Assembly: GCF_030012525.1 (NCBI RefSeq)
Contig: NZ_CP124855.1
Coordinates: forward strand, 930,001 to 994,000
DNA from: Chryseobacterium gotjawalense
GTDB taxonomy: Bacteria; Bacteroidota; Bacteroidia; Flavobacteriales; Weeksellaceae
Length of the DNA stretch: 64,000 nt
Reading direction: 5' to 3'
The notes beneath the pieces are model-generated. The model had not been told where the DNA came from. It saw only the letters and a list, made by a program, of their open reading frames with translations, and searched no databases. Positions 9,417-18,453 of the stretch are shown piece by piece. Position 1 is the stretch's first letter; each line of letters opens with the position of its first letter. The translations under genes were made by a program, and so were the position numbers.

Positions 9417-10661
9417 ATGGAAAACGCCAGACTTTTGCAGGCCATTATAACCACAGCTCTTGACGGGATTATCACTGTGGACAGTAGCGGTATGATAGAA
9501 CGCATTAATCCGGCAGGTCTAAAAATATTTGGTTATCAAAATGATGAACTGGTTGGTCAGAACGTTTCCATCCTGATGCCCGAACCTGACAGGAGCGCGC
9601 ACCATCAGTATATGCAGCACTACCGGAAGACAGGTGAGAAAAAATCCATTGGAAAGATTCGGGAGGTGATCGGACAAAGAAAAGACGGTACTCAATTTCC
9701 CTTAAGACTCGCTGTAAGTGAAGTGCAGTATCTGGACAGAATGATCTATACCGCATTTCTTCATGACCTCACCAGAGAGAAAGAAACCGAGGAGATCCTT
9801 AAAAAATACACCGGCGAACTCGAAGAACTGGTAGAAGAGCGCACTAAAAGTCTGCAGCAAATGCTTACTGAACTTCAGCAAGCCAAAGAAGAGCTGCACC
9901 AGTCTCTTGAAAAAGAAAAAGAACTCAGCCACCTGAAAAGCCGTCTGGTATCCATGGCCTCCCATGAGTTGCGTACTCCACTAAGTGCTATGCAGCTTTC
10001 TATAGCCCTCATTGAAAAATATCTCGAGCGTTCAGAGCGGGTGCCGGTAGTAAAATACCTCCATCAGCTGAAAAATGCCATCGGCAATCTCAATGCTATT
10101 CTCAATGAGTTTCTTTCGGCGGAAAAACTTGAAATCGGCATTACTACTCCGGTTAACCGTCTTTTTGATGTTTTAAAGTTTGCTGAAGAACTCCGGGACG
10201 AAATGCAGCTGATCAGCAAGACCAATCAGGTCATTACTTACCGGCATACCGGCTCTGAACGCCAGATAAATCTGGATCAATACCTGATAAGGCACTGCCT
10301 GACTAATCTGATTACCAATGCTGTGAAATATTCAGGTGAAAATACCGTGATTGAATTTTCCACAGAAATTACTGATCAGCAGTATCTTTTTACCGTTAAA
10401 GACAATGGCATAGGCATCCCTGAAAAAGATCATGCTTTGATTTTTGAGCCTTTTTTCAGGGCACACAACACCGGCAACATTTCCGGAACAGGATTAGGCC
10501 TAAGTATCGTGGATAGTTATGTCAACCTGATGAATGGAGAAATTCATTTCACCAGTTCCCTGAATCAGGGTACGCAATTTACATTATCCTTCTGTAAGAC
10601 AAAGGATGAAACCAAAGATACGCTGCAAACGCCATCCATAAATACGGACTTTACCTATTGA
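9417..10661 (+). CDS. PAS-domain sensor histidine kinase
   Basis: 414 residues, no membrane helix, so cytosolic. A PAS domain fills about 1-120 (ALDGIITVDSSGMIERINPAG, then GQRKDGTQFPLRLAVSE), a coiled coil about 125-175, then HisKA with the phospho-acceptor His at about 183 in SHELRTPLSAM, and an HATPase_c domain with N box NLITNAVKYS, G1 DNGIGIP and G2 GTGLGLSI. No response regulator gene is adjacent, so it is an orphan kinase; its partner may be encoded elsewhere. The setting among stress genes suggests a stress or redox signal, which is inference. Confidence 0.93.
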   Translation: MENARLLQAIITTALDGIITVDSSGMIERINPAGLKIFGYQNDELVGQNVSILMPEPDRSAHHQYMQHYRKTGEKKSIGKIREVIGQRKDGTQFPLRLAVSEVQYLDRMIYTAFLHDLTREKETEEILKKYTGELEELVEERTKSLQQMLTELQQAKEELHQSLEKEKELSHLKSRLVSMASHELRTPLSAMQLSIALIEKYLERSERVPVVKYLHQLKNAIGNLNAILNEFLSAEKLEIGITTPVNRLFDVLKFAEELRDEMQLISKTNQVITYRHTGSERQINLDQYLIRHCLTNLITNAVKYSGENTVIEFSTEITDQQYLFTVKDNGIGIPEKDHALIFEPFFRAHNTGNISGTGLGLSIVDSYVNLMNGEIHFTSSLNQGTQFTLSFCKTKDETKDTLQTPSINTDFTY

Positions 10662-11084
10662 GAATCATGACGTCCTCCGGCGGGATAAGGAGCAGAGCAT
10701 CCTGCGTTGGCGGGCTTCAAAAAGCATAAATCAGCATGGTGGTCGCTCGTTTGGAAGGCATTCCTTTTCGTTGAGGCGGCGGGGCAGCATGGCCTGATTA
10801 CCGTTGATCAGTACAGGTTTCCTGCCACCACTTCCTGAAAGCGCGCACTTTTTCCGGTACTATTTCCTGTCGCTGGGTCGCTGCTGAGAATTGCTGCTGA
10901 CTCTGTATGCACAGATTCAATGTCGCCCGGTACCCTCAGATCCCATCACCGGTGTTTCACCCCGCGAACATTCGCAGTTTGTGAAAAAAAGTGATTAGAA
11001 TCATTTCAAAAAACAACCGCAATCATGGCACACCATAAGGAGGGATTTTACCTTTGATGTATTAACCAACAAAAATAGATTGTC
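10662..11084. other. Intergenic region upstream of hsp20, with probable promoter
   Basis: About 420 bp without a supported gene. Close to the next gene, TACCTTTG at 11049-11056 fits the -7 box TAnnTTTG, 29 nt before the hsp20 start; no strong TTG at -33 is seen. Confidence 0.5.
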
Positions 11085-11516
11085 ATGAAAACCTTAGAAA
11101 GAATCAACACGCTGCCTACTTTTGAATCCATGATGGAAGATTTCTGGAATACCGATGGGTTTTTGAACCAACCCATGCTGGCAAAGAACAATTATCCCAA
11201 TGTCAACATCCTTGATCAGGACTCTAAGTATGAAATCACCGTTTCTGCACCCGGTTTTAAGAAAGAAGATTTCAAACTGGATCTGGACAACGGCTTTCTC
11301 AGCATCAGTGCAGAAACCAGCAAGGAAAGCAAAGAAGAGAAAAAAAATTACCTGAGAAGGGAATTCTCCACCTCCTCTTTCTGCCGAAGTTTCCGTTTGC
11401 CTGATAATGTTACGGACGAACAGATCAAGGCGAATTACAAGGACGGCCTGTTAAGCATTAATATTGCTAAAGTGGATAACGGTAAAACAAATCACAAACA
11501 AATTAAAATTGAGTAA
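11085..11516 (+). CDS. Hsp20/alpha-crystallin small heat-shock protein
   Basis: 143 residues. The alpha-crystallin domain covers about 37-135, with the family blocks YEITVSAPGFKKEDFKLDLDN and FRLPDNVTDEQIKANYKDGLLSI. The N-terminal arm (FESMMEDFWNTDGFLNQ) is typical. It forms ATP-independent holdase oligomers in the cytosol. Single gene, closed by a strong terminator at 11685-11737. Confidence 0.95.
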   Translation: MKTLERINTLPTFESMMEDFWNTDGFLNQPMLAKNNYPNVNILDQDSKYEITVSAPGFKKEDFKLDLDNGFLSISAETSKESKEEKKNYLRREFSTSSFCRSFRLPDNVTDEQIKANYKDGLLSINIAKVDNGKTNHKQIKIE

Positions 11517-11684
11517 AAAAGGGAATGCTCTTCAATGGTATCAGCCTATAACCATAACTTATCGTGAAAAACAGTGCGTTGAAAACGGAAATACTGATTT
11601 TTAAAATCGCACCTAAAAAGAACAGTCCAGTCCTGTGAAAAGGAGAAATTTTCATACACAGGATAATACGGGATCAACTTAAAG

Positions 11685-11737
11685 CCCTGCCGGAAGAGGC
11701 AAATTGCCGTTCTGAGGATTCCGGCAGGGTTTTCTTT
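11685..11737 (+). terminator. Rho-independent terminator after hsp20
   Basis: Perfect 11-bp stem CCCTGCCGGAA (11685-11695) / TTCCGGCAGGG (11719-11729) followed by TTTTCTTT. It separates hsp20 from the ABC operon that starts at 11855. Confidence 0.85.
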
Positions 11738-11854
11738 AAAAATAAGCTCAGAGGGTTCTGGCTGAAAAACTCATCCGGAAAAATTCTTTTTGTGAAGACA
11801 GTGACCAGTGATGCACAAGTAAGTTATTTGCTTTTCCCATGGTATAATAAAACG

Positions 11855-12604
11855 ATGATGAGTACAAAAATAACGGTAATATCAGTATTCCTGCTAATTG
11901 TAAAACTGATTTTCCCACAGAACGCCACAGAAATAGTCAGAAAAGCAGACGCGCAGATGCGGGGTGAAACGATGCAGGCAGAAATTATTATCAGGACGGT
12001 ACGGCCAACCTGGAAAAGAGAAATGGAATGCAAAACATGGATGAAAGGCAGCAGTTTGGCCATGATCCTTATCCAGTCTCCCGTAAGGGACAAAGGCATT
12101 GCCTTTTTAAAAAGAAAAAAAGAAGTATGGAACTGGATGCCTGCGCTGGAAAGAACCATAAAGCTCCCTCCCTCCATGATGAGCCAAAACTGGATGGGAA
12201 CCGACTTTACCAATGATGATCTGGTGAAAGAATCTTCCGTGGTGTCCGATTATAATCATACCGTTGTGGGCGACACCATCATCCAGAAACGGGATTGCTA
12301 CGTCATCAGAATGGTGCCCAAACCTGAAGCAGCAGTGGTATGGGGAAAAGTAATTCTGTGTATCGATAAAAAGGATTTCCTGGAGTTGCACAGCCGGTTT
12401 TACGATGAAGACGGTGAACTGATCAACATCATGAACAGTGATGAAATCAAACAGATGGGCGGCCGCGTGATTCCGACAAGGTTCGAAATGATCCCTACCG
12501 GCAAAAAAGGACAGAAAACAGTGATGATTTATAAAAATATCAGCTACAACAAACCGATTTCCGATGACTTTTTCAGGCTCGATAACATGAAAACACTGTA
12601 CTGA
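11855..12604 (+). CDS. Outer-membrane lipoprotein-sorting protein, LolA-like (COG2834)
   Basis: 249 residues from the ATG at 11855 (an ATG at 11858 is equally possible); a longer frame from a GTG at 11792 would hide the signal peptide MSTKITVISVFLLIVKLIFPQ. The body carries the LolA-like fold blocks: KADAQMRGETMQAEIIIRTV, KGIAFLKRKKEVWNWMPALE, MMSQNWMGTDFTNDDLV and a final GGRVIPTRFEMIP. The protein probably receives lipid or lipoprotein cargo in the periplasm. It starts a tight operon with two permeases, an ATPase and an outer-membrane barrel; 1 nt separates it from the first permease gene. Confidence 0.9.
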   Translation: MMSTKITVISVFLLIVKLIFPQNATEIVRKADAQMRGETMQAEIIIRTVRPTWKREMECKTWMKGSSLAMILIQSPVRDKGIAFLKRKKEVWNWMPALERTIKLPPSMMSQNWMGTDFTNDDLVKESSVVSDYNHTVVGDTIIQKRDCYVIRMVPKPEAAVVWGKVILCIDKKDFLELHSRFYDEDGELINIMNSDEIKQMGGRVIPTRFEMIPTGKKGQKTVMIYKNISYNKPISDDFFRLDNMKTLY

Positions 12605-12605
12605 G

Positions 12606-13823
12606 ATGTGGTTGCCTGTATTTGCATGGAGGAACCTTTGGCGGAATAAAAACCGGACCACCGTGACGATGGCTTCCATTTTTTTCGCCGTAGTCCTGTC
12701 AATCATCACCAGCAGCCTTCAACAGGGCATTTTTGATAATCTTGTCAAAAATGTAGTCAGTTTTTACTCCGGATATATTCAGGTGCATCAAAAGGGATAC
12801 TGGGATGAGCAGATCATCGACAACAGTTTTGCGGTCTCTGCTGACATGGAGAAAAAAATAAAGGAGGACGATAACGTGACCGATGTTACTCCCCGGCTCG
12901 AATCCTTTGCCCTGATTTCATCTCTGGATGTTACCAAAGGATGTATGGTAATGGGTATTGATCCCGAAAAAGAAAACAGAATTACCAGACTGAAGGAAAA
13001 AGTGATCAAAGGCAGCTATTTAGAAGACAGTGCCCGCTCGGTTCTTCTTGCCGAAGGACTGGCTCAAAGGCTTAAAGTTTCCGTTGGAGACACCATTACC
13101 ATTATAGGTCAGGGCTACCACGGTTCTACCGCAGCCGGTAAATATCCGGTGAAGGGCGTGCTGAGGTTTGGCTCACCACAGTTAAACGATCAGATGGTCA
13201 TGATGCCGTTACAGCGCGCTCAGGAACTCTACGGAGCCACCGGACTGGCCACAGGGTATATCCTTTCTCTAAAAAAAACGCCGGACATGGATGAAACCGC
13301 TGCCTTTGTGCAGGCAAAACTCGGCACCCAGTATGAAGTAATGACCTGGGAAGAAATAATGCCGGATATCAAACAGCACATCAGGTCCGATACCAATAAT
13401 ATGAAGGTGATTTCAGGCATTTTATACCTCCTTATTTTCTTCGGAATATTTGGCACATTATCCATGATGATGATTGAACGGAGGTTTGAAATGGGAATGC
13501 TCGTAGCCATCGGGATGAAAAAGGGAAAACTCGCCCTTCTCCTGCTTTATGAATCCATTTTAATCGTGCTTACCGGGTGCATTTTAGGCATACTGGCCAG
13601 TATCCCGGTGGTGCATTACCTGAACCGGAACCCGATAAGGATGGGCGGAGAAACGGCAAAGGCATTCGAACGCTTTGGGTTCGAACCGGTATTTCCCACC
13701 TCAACAGACCCTGTCAATTTTTTTAATCAGGGGATGATTGTATTTGTGATCGGATTGCTGCTTTCGTTTTATCCCATCTACAAAGTGATTGTGCTGAATC
13801 CATTAACTGCAATGAAACGCTAA
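12606..13823 (+). CDS. ABC transporter permease, FtsX/LolE type
   Basis: 405 residues with the MacB/FtsX plan: one N-terminal helix (about 17-40), a large periplasmic domain (about 45-265) and three C-terminal helices (about 270-300, 315-345, 370-395). The start AWRNLWRNKNRTTVTMAS is typical of LolC/E-like permeases. It pairs with the second permease (12 nt downstream) and the ATPase at 15053. Likely role is lipoprotein or lipid release from the inner membrane to the LolA-like protein; the cargo is inferred. Confidence 0.9.
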   Translation: MWLPVFAWRNLWRNKNRTTVTMASIFFAVVLSIITSSLQQGIFDNLVKNVVSFYSGYIQVHQKGYWDEQIIDNSFAVSADMEKKIKEDDNVTDVTPRLESFALISSLDVTKGCMVMGIDPEKENRITRLKEKVIKGSYLEDSARSVLLAEGLAQRLKVSVGDTITIIGQGYHGSTAAGKYPVKGVLRFGSPQLNDQMVMMPLQRAQELYGATGLATGYILSLKKTPDMDETAAFVQAKLGTQYEVMTWEEIMPDIKQHIRSDTNNMKVISGILYLLIFFGIFGTLSMMMIERRFEMGMLVAIGMKKGKLALLLLYESILIVLTGCILGILASIPVVHYLNRNPIRMGGETAKAFERFGFEPVFPTSTDPVNFFNQGMIVFVIGLLLSFYPIYKVIVLNPLTAMKR

Positions 13824-13834
13824 AAAATAAACCG

Positions 13835-15049
13835 ATGATTCTCACCATGGCTTGGCGGAATTTATGGCGCAACAGATCCAGAAGCGTCATTATCATCATC
13901 TCAATTGCGCTGGGTCTTCTGGCCGGTATTTCTGCTATGGCCTTATACAAAGGGATGACTAAAAGCCGCATCCGTACGGTAGTCTATTCAGAAGTGGGTC
14001 ATCTGCAGCTGCATGCGCCCGCTTTCAAAAAAGAGGAGGAACCGCAATTTTTTCTGGCCAACGGACCGGCAAAATTAAAGGAAATAACCGGTCTGCCCGA
14101 AGTTAAATACGCTGCACCAAGAAGCGTGACCAACGGAATGCTCACCACACCCGGCGGCAGTGCCGGCGTTAAAATATACGGAGTAATTCCTGCACTGGAA
14201 TATAAAATTTCGAAACTCAACGAAAAGGTTGTCGCGGGAAATCTATTCAGAACCGGCAGGAAAAACCAAATATGGATCGGTAAAAAACTGGCGGATAAAA
14301 TGAAACTGAAGGCCGGTGCAAAACTGGTGCTCACTTTTACCGATACGTCGGGTGAAATAGTTTCAGGGGCATTCAGGGTGGCTGCTGTTTATCAAACCGA
14401 CAATGCCCCGAGAGATGAGAAAAATGTATATGTAGAGATGAAGGATCTGAACGCAATGTTGGGTTTAAATAATAAGTTTCACGAGATCGCAGTGCTGTTG
14501 AAAGACGATGATGCTGTAACCCAAATCCAGAAGCAACTCCGGCAGACCTATCCGGATGCCGAAGTGGAATCATGGATAGACCTTGCCCCTGAGCTCAATC
14601 TGCTGGTGAAAACAACCCATCAGTATTCCTATATCATCATGGCCGTCATTATGCTTGCATTGGCATTTGGGATCATCAATACCATGCTGATGGCGGTTCT
14701 GGAACGCACCCGCGAGATCGGGATGATGATGGCCCTGGGAATGCAGCGTGTCAGAATTTTCACCTTAGTGGTGTTGGAAACTTTTATTTTAACGGCCATC
14801 GGAGCACCTGTTGGCCTGCTGGCCGGATGGGTGATCATACAGTATTTTAACCGGCACGGACTCGATCTTTCCACGATGGGTACTGAGATGATGCGCAGTT
14901 TTGGTTTCAGCACCATGGTCTACCCTGAATTTCCCACGGAGAAACTGGCCGGGATTATCATCATCATCTTTGTAACGGCCATTATTGCCTGCCTGTTTCC
15001 TTCAGTAAAAGCAGTGATGCTGAAACCCGTTGATGCATTAAAAAGATAA
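13835..15049 (+). CDS. ABC transporter permease, FtsX/LolC type
   Basis: 404 residues, paralogous in plan to the preceding gene product: start TMAWRNLWRNRSRSVIIIISIALGLLAG, one N-terminal helix, a periplasmic domain and three C-terminal helices with the conserved ERTREIGMMMALGM coupling region (about 290-305) that contacts the ATPase. It ends VDALKR, like MacB/LolE-type permeases. The ATPase gene follows after 3 nt. Two different permeases suggest a heterodimer. Confidence 0.9.
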   Translation: MILTMAWRNLWRNRSRSVIIIISIALGLLAGISAMALYKGMTKSRIRTVVYSEVGHLQLHAPAFKKEEEPQFFLANGPAKLKEITGLPEVKYAAPRSVTNGMLTTPGGSAGVKIYGVIPALEYKISKLNEKVVAGNLFRTGRKNQIWIGKKLADKMKLKAGAKLVLTFTDTSGEIVSGAFRVAAVYQTDNAPRDEKNVYVEMKDLNAMLGLNNKFHEIAVLLKDDDAVTQIQKQLRQTYPDAEVESWIDLAPELNLLVKTTHQYSYIIMAVIMLALAFGIINTMLMAVLERTREIGMMMALGMQRVRIFTLVVLETFILTAIGAPVGLLAGWVIIQYFNRHGLDLSTMGTEMMRSFGFSTMVYPEFPTEKLAGIIIIIFVTAIIACLFPSVKAVMLKPVDALKR

Positions 15050-15052
15050 ATT

Positions 15053-15778
15053 ATGGAAAATCCGAAAACCGTTATCGATGTTCATAACGTGAGCAGAATT
15101 TATAATCCGGACACCATTCCCGTATATGCCATAAACAATGTGCATCTGCATCTTAACCAGGGCGAATTTACGGCGCTGGTAGGGCCCTCGGGCTCGGGTA
15201 AGACCACCATGCTCAATATCATCGGCGGCTTAGACAGGCCGGACGCGGGAAGTACATGGATTGCAGGGCAGGATATTACCCGGTTATCCGCTGGAGCATT
15301 AATCGATTTCAGACTCCACAACATCGGTTTCGTTTTTCAGTCCTTTAATCTCATTCCGGTACTGACCGCAAAAGAAAATGTTGAATTTGTAATGCTTTTA
15401 CAAAACATTCCCAAAGCAGAACGTTTGAGAAGAGTGGATCAGTTATTTAAACAGATTGGTCTCGACGGTAAACAAAACAGCCTGCCCTCGCAACTCTCCG
15501 GAGGCCAGCAGCAAAGGATTGCCGTGGCAAGAGCGCTGGCCAGTAAGCCCCAGTTTATCCTGGCCGATGAACCCACCGCCAATCTCGATTCTAAATCTGC
15601 CGCTAATCTGCTCGATGTTATGGAATTACTGAATAAAGAGGAAAATATGACCTTCCTTTTTTCCACCCATGACCAACGCGTCATTGTCCGGGCCAGACGG
15701 GTGATCACCTTGGTGGACGGACGGATTGCCGGCGACACTGCGCCGGTGTCCCATAAACATGAACTTCAATCCCAATGA
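15053..15778 (+). CDS. ABC transporter ATP-binding protein, LolD/MacB type
   Basis: 241 residues with a complete nucleotide-binding domain: Walker A GPSGSGKTT (about 44-52), Q-loop FVFQSFNLIP, signature LSGGQQQR (about 148-155), Walker B FILADEPTANLD and H-loop STHDQRV. It powers the two upstream permeases. Its stop overlaps the start of the barrel gene by 4 nt (ATGA), so the five genes 11855-16917 are translationally linked. Confidence 0.95.
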   Translation: MENPKTVIDVHNVSRIYNPDTIPVYAINNVHLHLNQGEFTALVGPSGSGKTTMLNIIGGLDRPDAGSTWIAGQDITRLSAGALIDFRLHNIGFVFQSFNLIPVLTAKENVEFVMLLQNIPKAERLRRVDQLFKQIGLDGKQNSLPSQLSGGQQQRIAVARALASKPQFILADEPTANLDSKSAANLLDVMELLNKEENMTFLFSTHDQRVIVRARRVITLVDGRIAGDTAPVSHKHELQSQ

Positions 15779-16917
15779 AATCCCTGCTCCTGTTCCTCAT
15801 AATGGTGACCGCAGTGCCCTCAGGCCAGGCGCAGGACAGTCCTGCAGTGCCAAAAAAGTTCGAAGTTCAGGGCTATCTGAAAAACCTTCAGATCATCGGG
15901 CTCGTCAAAAATGAGAAACCGAGCTGGAACAGTATTATTCATAACCGCATCAATGCGAAGTGGCGCATAAACGGGCACGCCTCACTGACCGCTGAGGTCA
16001 GGAACCGTATTTTTTTGGGTGAAGATATCAGACAGACCGGCGGTTTTACAAACCGGTTAAGAAATCCCAATGAATATTTCAACCTTCAGAAAGTCTGGAT
16101 AGAGAACCGCTCGATGGTCTTTCATTCTAATATTGAGCGGTTGTATTTTGATTATCACAGCGACAAAATAGCCTTCCGGGCAGGACGCCAGCGCATTAAC
16201 TGGGGAATGACGACCACCTGGAACCCCAATGACATTTTCAATACCTACAATTTTCTTGATTTTGATTATGCCGAACGGCCGGGAGCCGATGGCGTGAAGG
16301 TCAGCTATAAAATCAGTCCTGAAGTCAACACAGAAATTGCTTACACCAATTCCGGTACCCCCGGCGGTGATATCGCAGCGGCAAAACTTTCATATAACAG
16401 ATGGAATTACGATTGGCAGGTGATTACAGGGCTTTACCAAAGAAATCTCACGGTTGGTCTCGGCTGGGCCGGCGCGGTGAAATCCGTTGGGTTTAAAGGC
16501 GAAGCGCAATATTTCAATCTCAACGGAGGGCTCTTCAATCTGGCAGTAGAAGCGGATTATATGTTTAAAACCGGCTGGTATGTAAATACCGGTGTGCTCT
16601 TCACTGATCACGGCATTACAGACCAGATACCCATTGTGCAGGCCTTCGAATTCATACCGTCTCCAGAAAGGTTAATGCCAACCAAATGGACCGTCATCGG
16701 TACGGTTGCGAAAGAGCTTAATCCGCTCCTGTCTGTACGTTCAAGCATCGTATTCAGTCCGGGCACCAACCTGCTCATCCTCTATCCTTCGCTGAAATAT
16801 AATATAATGCCGGATTTCGATCTTGATTTTATACTGCAGTCCTTCTTTGCCCGCGGGAACTCGGCTTTGGAAAACCTGAATAACAACCTGTACATAAAGG
16901 CAACCTGGAACTTTTAA
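15775..16917 (+). CDS. Outer-membrane beta-barrel protein of the Lol-like operon
   Basis: 380 residues with a signal peptide (MKSLLLFLIMVTAVPSGQAQ). The rest has alternating aromatic/polar strands typical of a porin-like barrel (for example FRAGRQRINWGMTTTWNPNDIFN) and ends in ATWNF, with the C-terminal Phe favoured by outer-membrane assembly. It resembles DUF1302-like barrels that travel with LolA-like/ABC operons. The operon layout suggests it is the outer-membrane end of the export path; this is inference. Confidence 0.8.
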   Translation: MKSLLLFLIMVTAVPSGQAQDSPAVPKKFEVQGYLKNLQIIGLVKNEKPSWNSIIHNRINAKWRINGHASLTAEVRNRIFLGEDIRQTGGFTNRLRNPNEYFNLQKVWIENRSMVFHSNIERLYFDYHSDKIAFRAGRQRINWGMTTTWNPNDIFNTYNFLDFDYAERPGADGVKVSYKISPEVNTEIAYTNSGTPGGDIAAAKLSYNRWNYDWQVITGLYQRNLTVGLGWAGAVKSVGFKGEAQYFNLNGGLFNLAVEADYMFKTGWYVNTGVLFTDHGITDQIPIVQAFEFIPSPERLMPTKWTVIGTVAKELNPLLSVRSSIVFSPGTNLLILYPSLKYNIMPDFDLDFILQSFFARGNSALENLNNNLYIKATWNF

Positions 16918-17015
16918 CCAACGGAAAACCGCGCCCGCCGGTTGGTCACCTTTTTCAACAGGGAGTTCCGCAGGTCATGAATATGTTATATTACCCCCGA
17001 GCCGGGAATTTAAAG

Positions 17016-17651
17016 TTACACCGTCTTGTGTTCGGTGCTTAATCTGTTCAGAAAATCAATAACTTCGTCATCGGTTACCTGAGAGAAATCATCGTAGAAC
17101 TCCCCTACGGCTCTGAAATCTTCCGGCGCATAGAGACAGATCACCTCATCTGCTTTCATCCGGAGCTTTCTCAGCGCTTCGGGAGCAGCCACCGGCGTCG
17201 CCACCACCACCTTTTCCGGGGCATGATGTTTCACCAAATCAACCGATAAGAGCATGGTGTTTCCGGTAGCAATCCCGTCGTCAACAATAATGACCGTTTT
17301 GTCTTTCAGATCAATGGAAGAGCGGTTGCCCATAAACTTTTTATAGCGGTCCTTCAGTGTCGCCCGGATTCTCACCGTTTCCCGTTCTATAAAGTCTTCA
17401 TCCATATTAAACCTCGGATCCACCACCCGTCCTTCCATACTCACGGAGCCCACTGCCAGTTCAGGGTTTTGGGGATGCCCGATTTTTTTGGTAAGCAGAA
17501 GGTCCAGAGGAAGATGCAGTTCTTTGGCGATGTAGAACCCCATAGGGACCGCACCCCGCGGAATGGCAAGGACCACTCCTTTGGTGTCCGCATATTTTTT
17601 CAAAAGGGGAACAAGACGCATTGCAGCGTCATATCGGTTATTAAAGATCAT
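17016..17651 (-). CDS. Phosphoribosyltransferase family protein
   Basis: 211 residues from the ATG at 17649-17651 (MIFNNRYDAAMRL); the frame is open 56 codons further but that part overlaps the hydrolase gene out of frame. The PRPP-binding motif VIIVDDGIATGNTM (about 118-131) and the upstream LLTKKIGHPQNPELAVGSV block mark the stand-alone PRTase type often found next to or fused with dienelactone-hydrolase-like enzymes. Substrate unknown. It overlaps the upstream hydrolase gene by 11 nt, so coupled translation is likely. Confidence 0.88.
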   Translation of the reverse strand: MIFNNRYDAAMRLVPLLKKYADTKGVVLAIPRGAVPMGFYIAKELHLPLDLLLTKKIGHPQNPELAVGSVSMEGRVVDPRFNMDEDFIERETVRIRATLKDRYKKFMGNRSSIDLKDKTVIIVDDGIATGNTMLLSVDLVKHHAPEKVVVATPVAAPEALRKLRMKADEVICLYAPEDFRAVGEFYDDFSQVTDDEVIDFLNRLSTEHKTV

Positions 17652-18318
17652 GGTGACTGTTTTTGGGTAAAGAATGATGTTCCTGAATACATTTTTGAAA
17701 CCATTCGGAAGCCAGTTCGGCGACTTCTTCAAGTTTTCCTTCTTCTTCAAATAGATGCGTCGCGCCTTCCACAATAACCAATTTCTTTTCGCACCGTAAA
17801 TCGTTGTACACTTCTTCATTCAGTTCGATGACCGGAACATCCAGACTGCCTACAATCAGCAGGGTGGGCGCTTTTACCAGCGGATAATCAGCATCAGCAA
17901 GATCAGGACGGCCACCGCGAGAAACGATTGCGCTGATCAGCGTTCCCAGTCTTTCTGCCGCATTGATTGCAGATGCCGCACCGGTGCTTGCCCCGAAATA
18001 TCCAATCTTAAAGTTTTTATAGGCTTCCTGTTGGTGAATAAAATTCGTTACTTCTACCAGCCGCGCGGTAAGCAGATCAATGTCAAAACGGTTTTCATAC
18101 ACGAGATCCTCATCGGGGGTAAGCAGATCGATAAGAAGGGTTGCCATTCCACTTTTATTCAGTACCCTCGCTACAAAAGCATTCCGCGAACTGAAACGGC
18201 TGCTTCCACTCCCGTGGCTGAAAATAACGATCGCGGCCGCTCCCGGAGGAGCCGTTAAAATTCCTTTCAGTGAAATGTTCCCGAATGGGATGATCATTTC
18301 GTGATTTGAAGTATTCAT
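17641..18318 (-). CDS. Alpha/beta hydrolase, dienelactone hydrolase-like
   Basis: 225 residues, cytosolic. Oxyanion block IFSHGSGSSRFSSRN (about 32-46), nucleophile elbow GYFGASTGAASA (Ser near 110), Asp in LIVGSLDVPVIELN and His in EGATHLFEEEG. This is the hydrolase that commonly accompanies the PRTase type downstream; the pair also occurs fused in other bacteria. The physiological substrate is not known. Divergent from the erythromycin-esterase-like gene. Confidence 0.88.
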   Translation of the reverse strand: MNTSNHEMIIPFGNISLKGILTAPPGAAAIVIFSHGSGSSRFSSRNAFVARVLNKSGMATLLIDLLTPDEDLVYENRFDIDLLTARLVEVTNFIHQQEAYKNFKIGYFGASTGAASAINAAERLGTLISAIVSRGGRPDLADADYPLVKAPTLLIVGSLDVPVIELNEEVYNDLRCEKKLVIVEGATHLFEEEGKLEEVAELASEWFQKCIQEHHSLPKNSHHDL

Positions 18319-18453
18319 CGCTTTGCATTTAATGAGTCAAAGATAATCTGCTGAATGCGTGCATGTAATGATTTCAATCAGTAAAAAAAATGAAATTGGT
18401 CATTGTTTTTAACGCAAAATATCGGTTCGTTTGCAGGACCAAAAACAGCTGCC

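Noticed and set aside
12107-12709. 200-codon leftward frame
   Set aside because: Antisense shadow of the LolA-like and permease genes, rich in His/Phe as expected from reverse reading.
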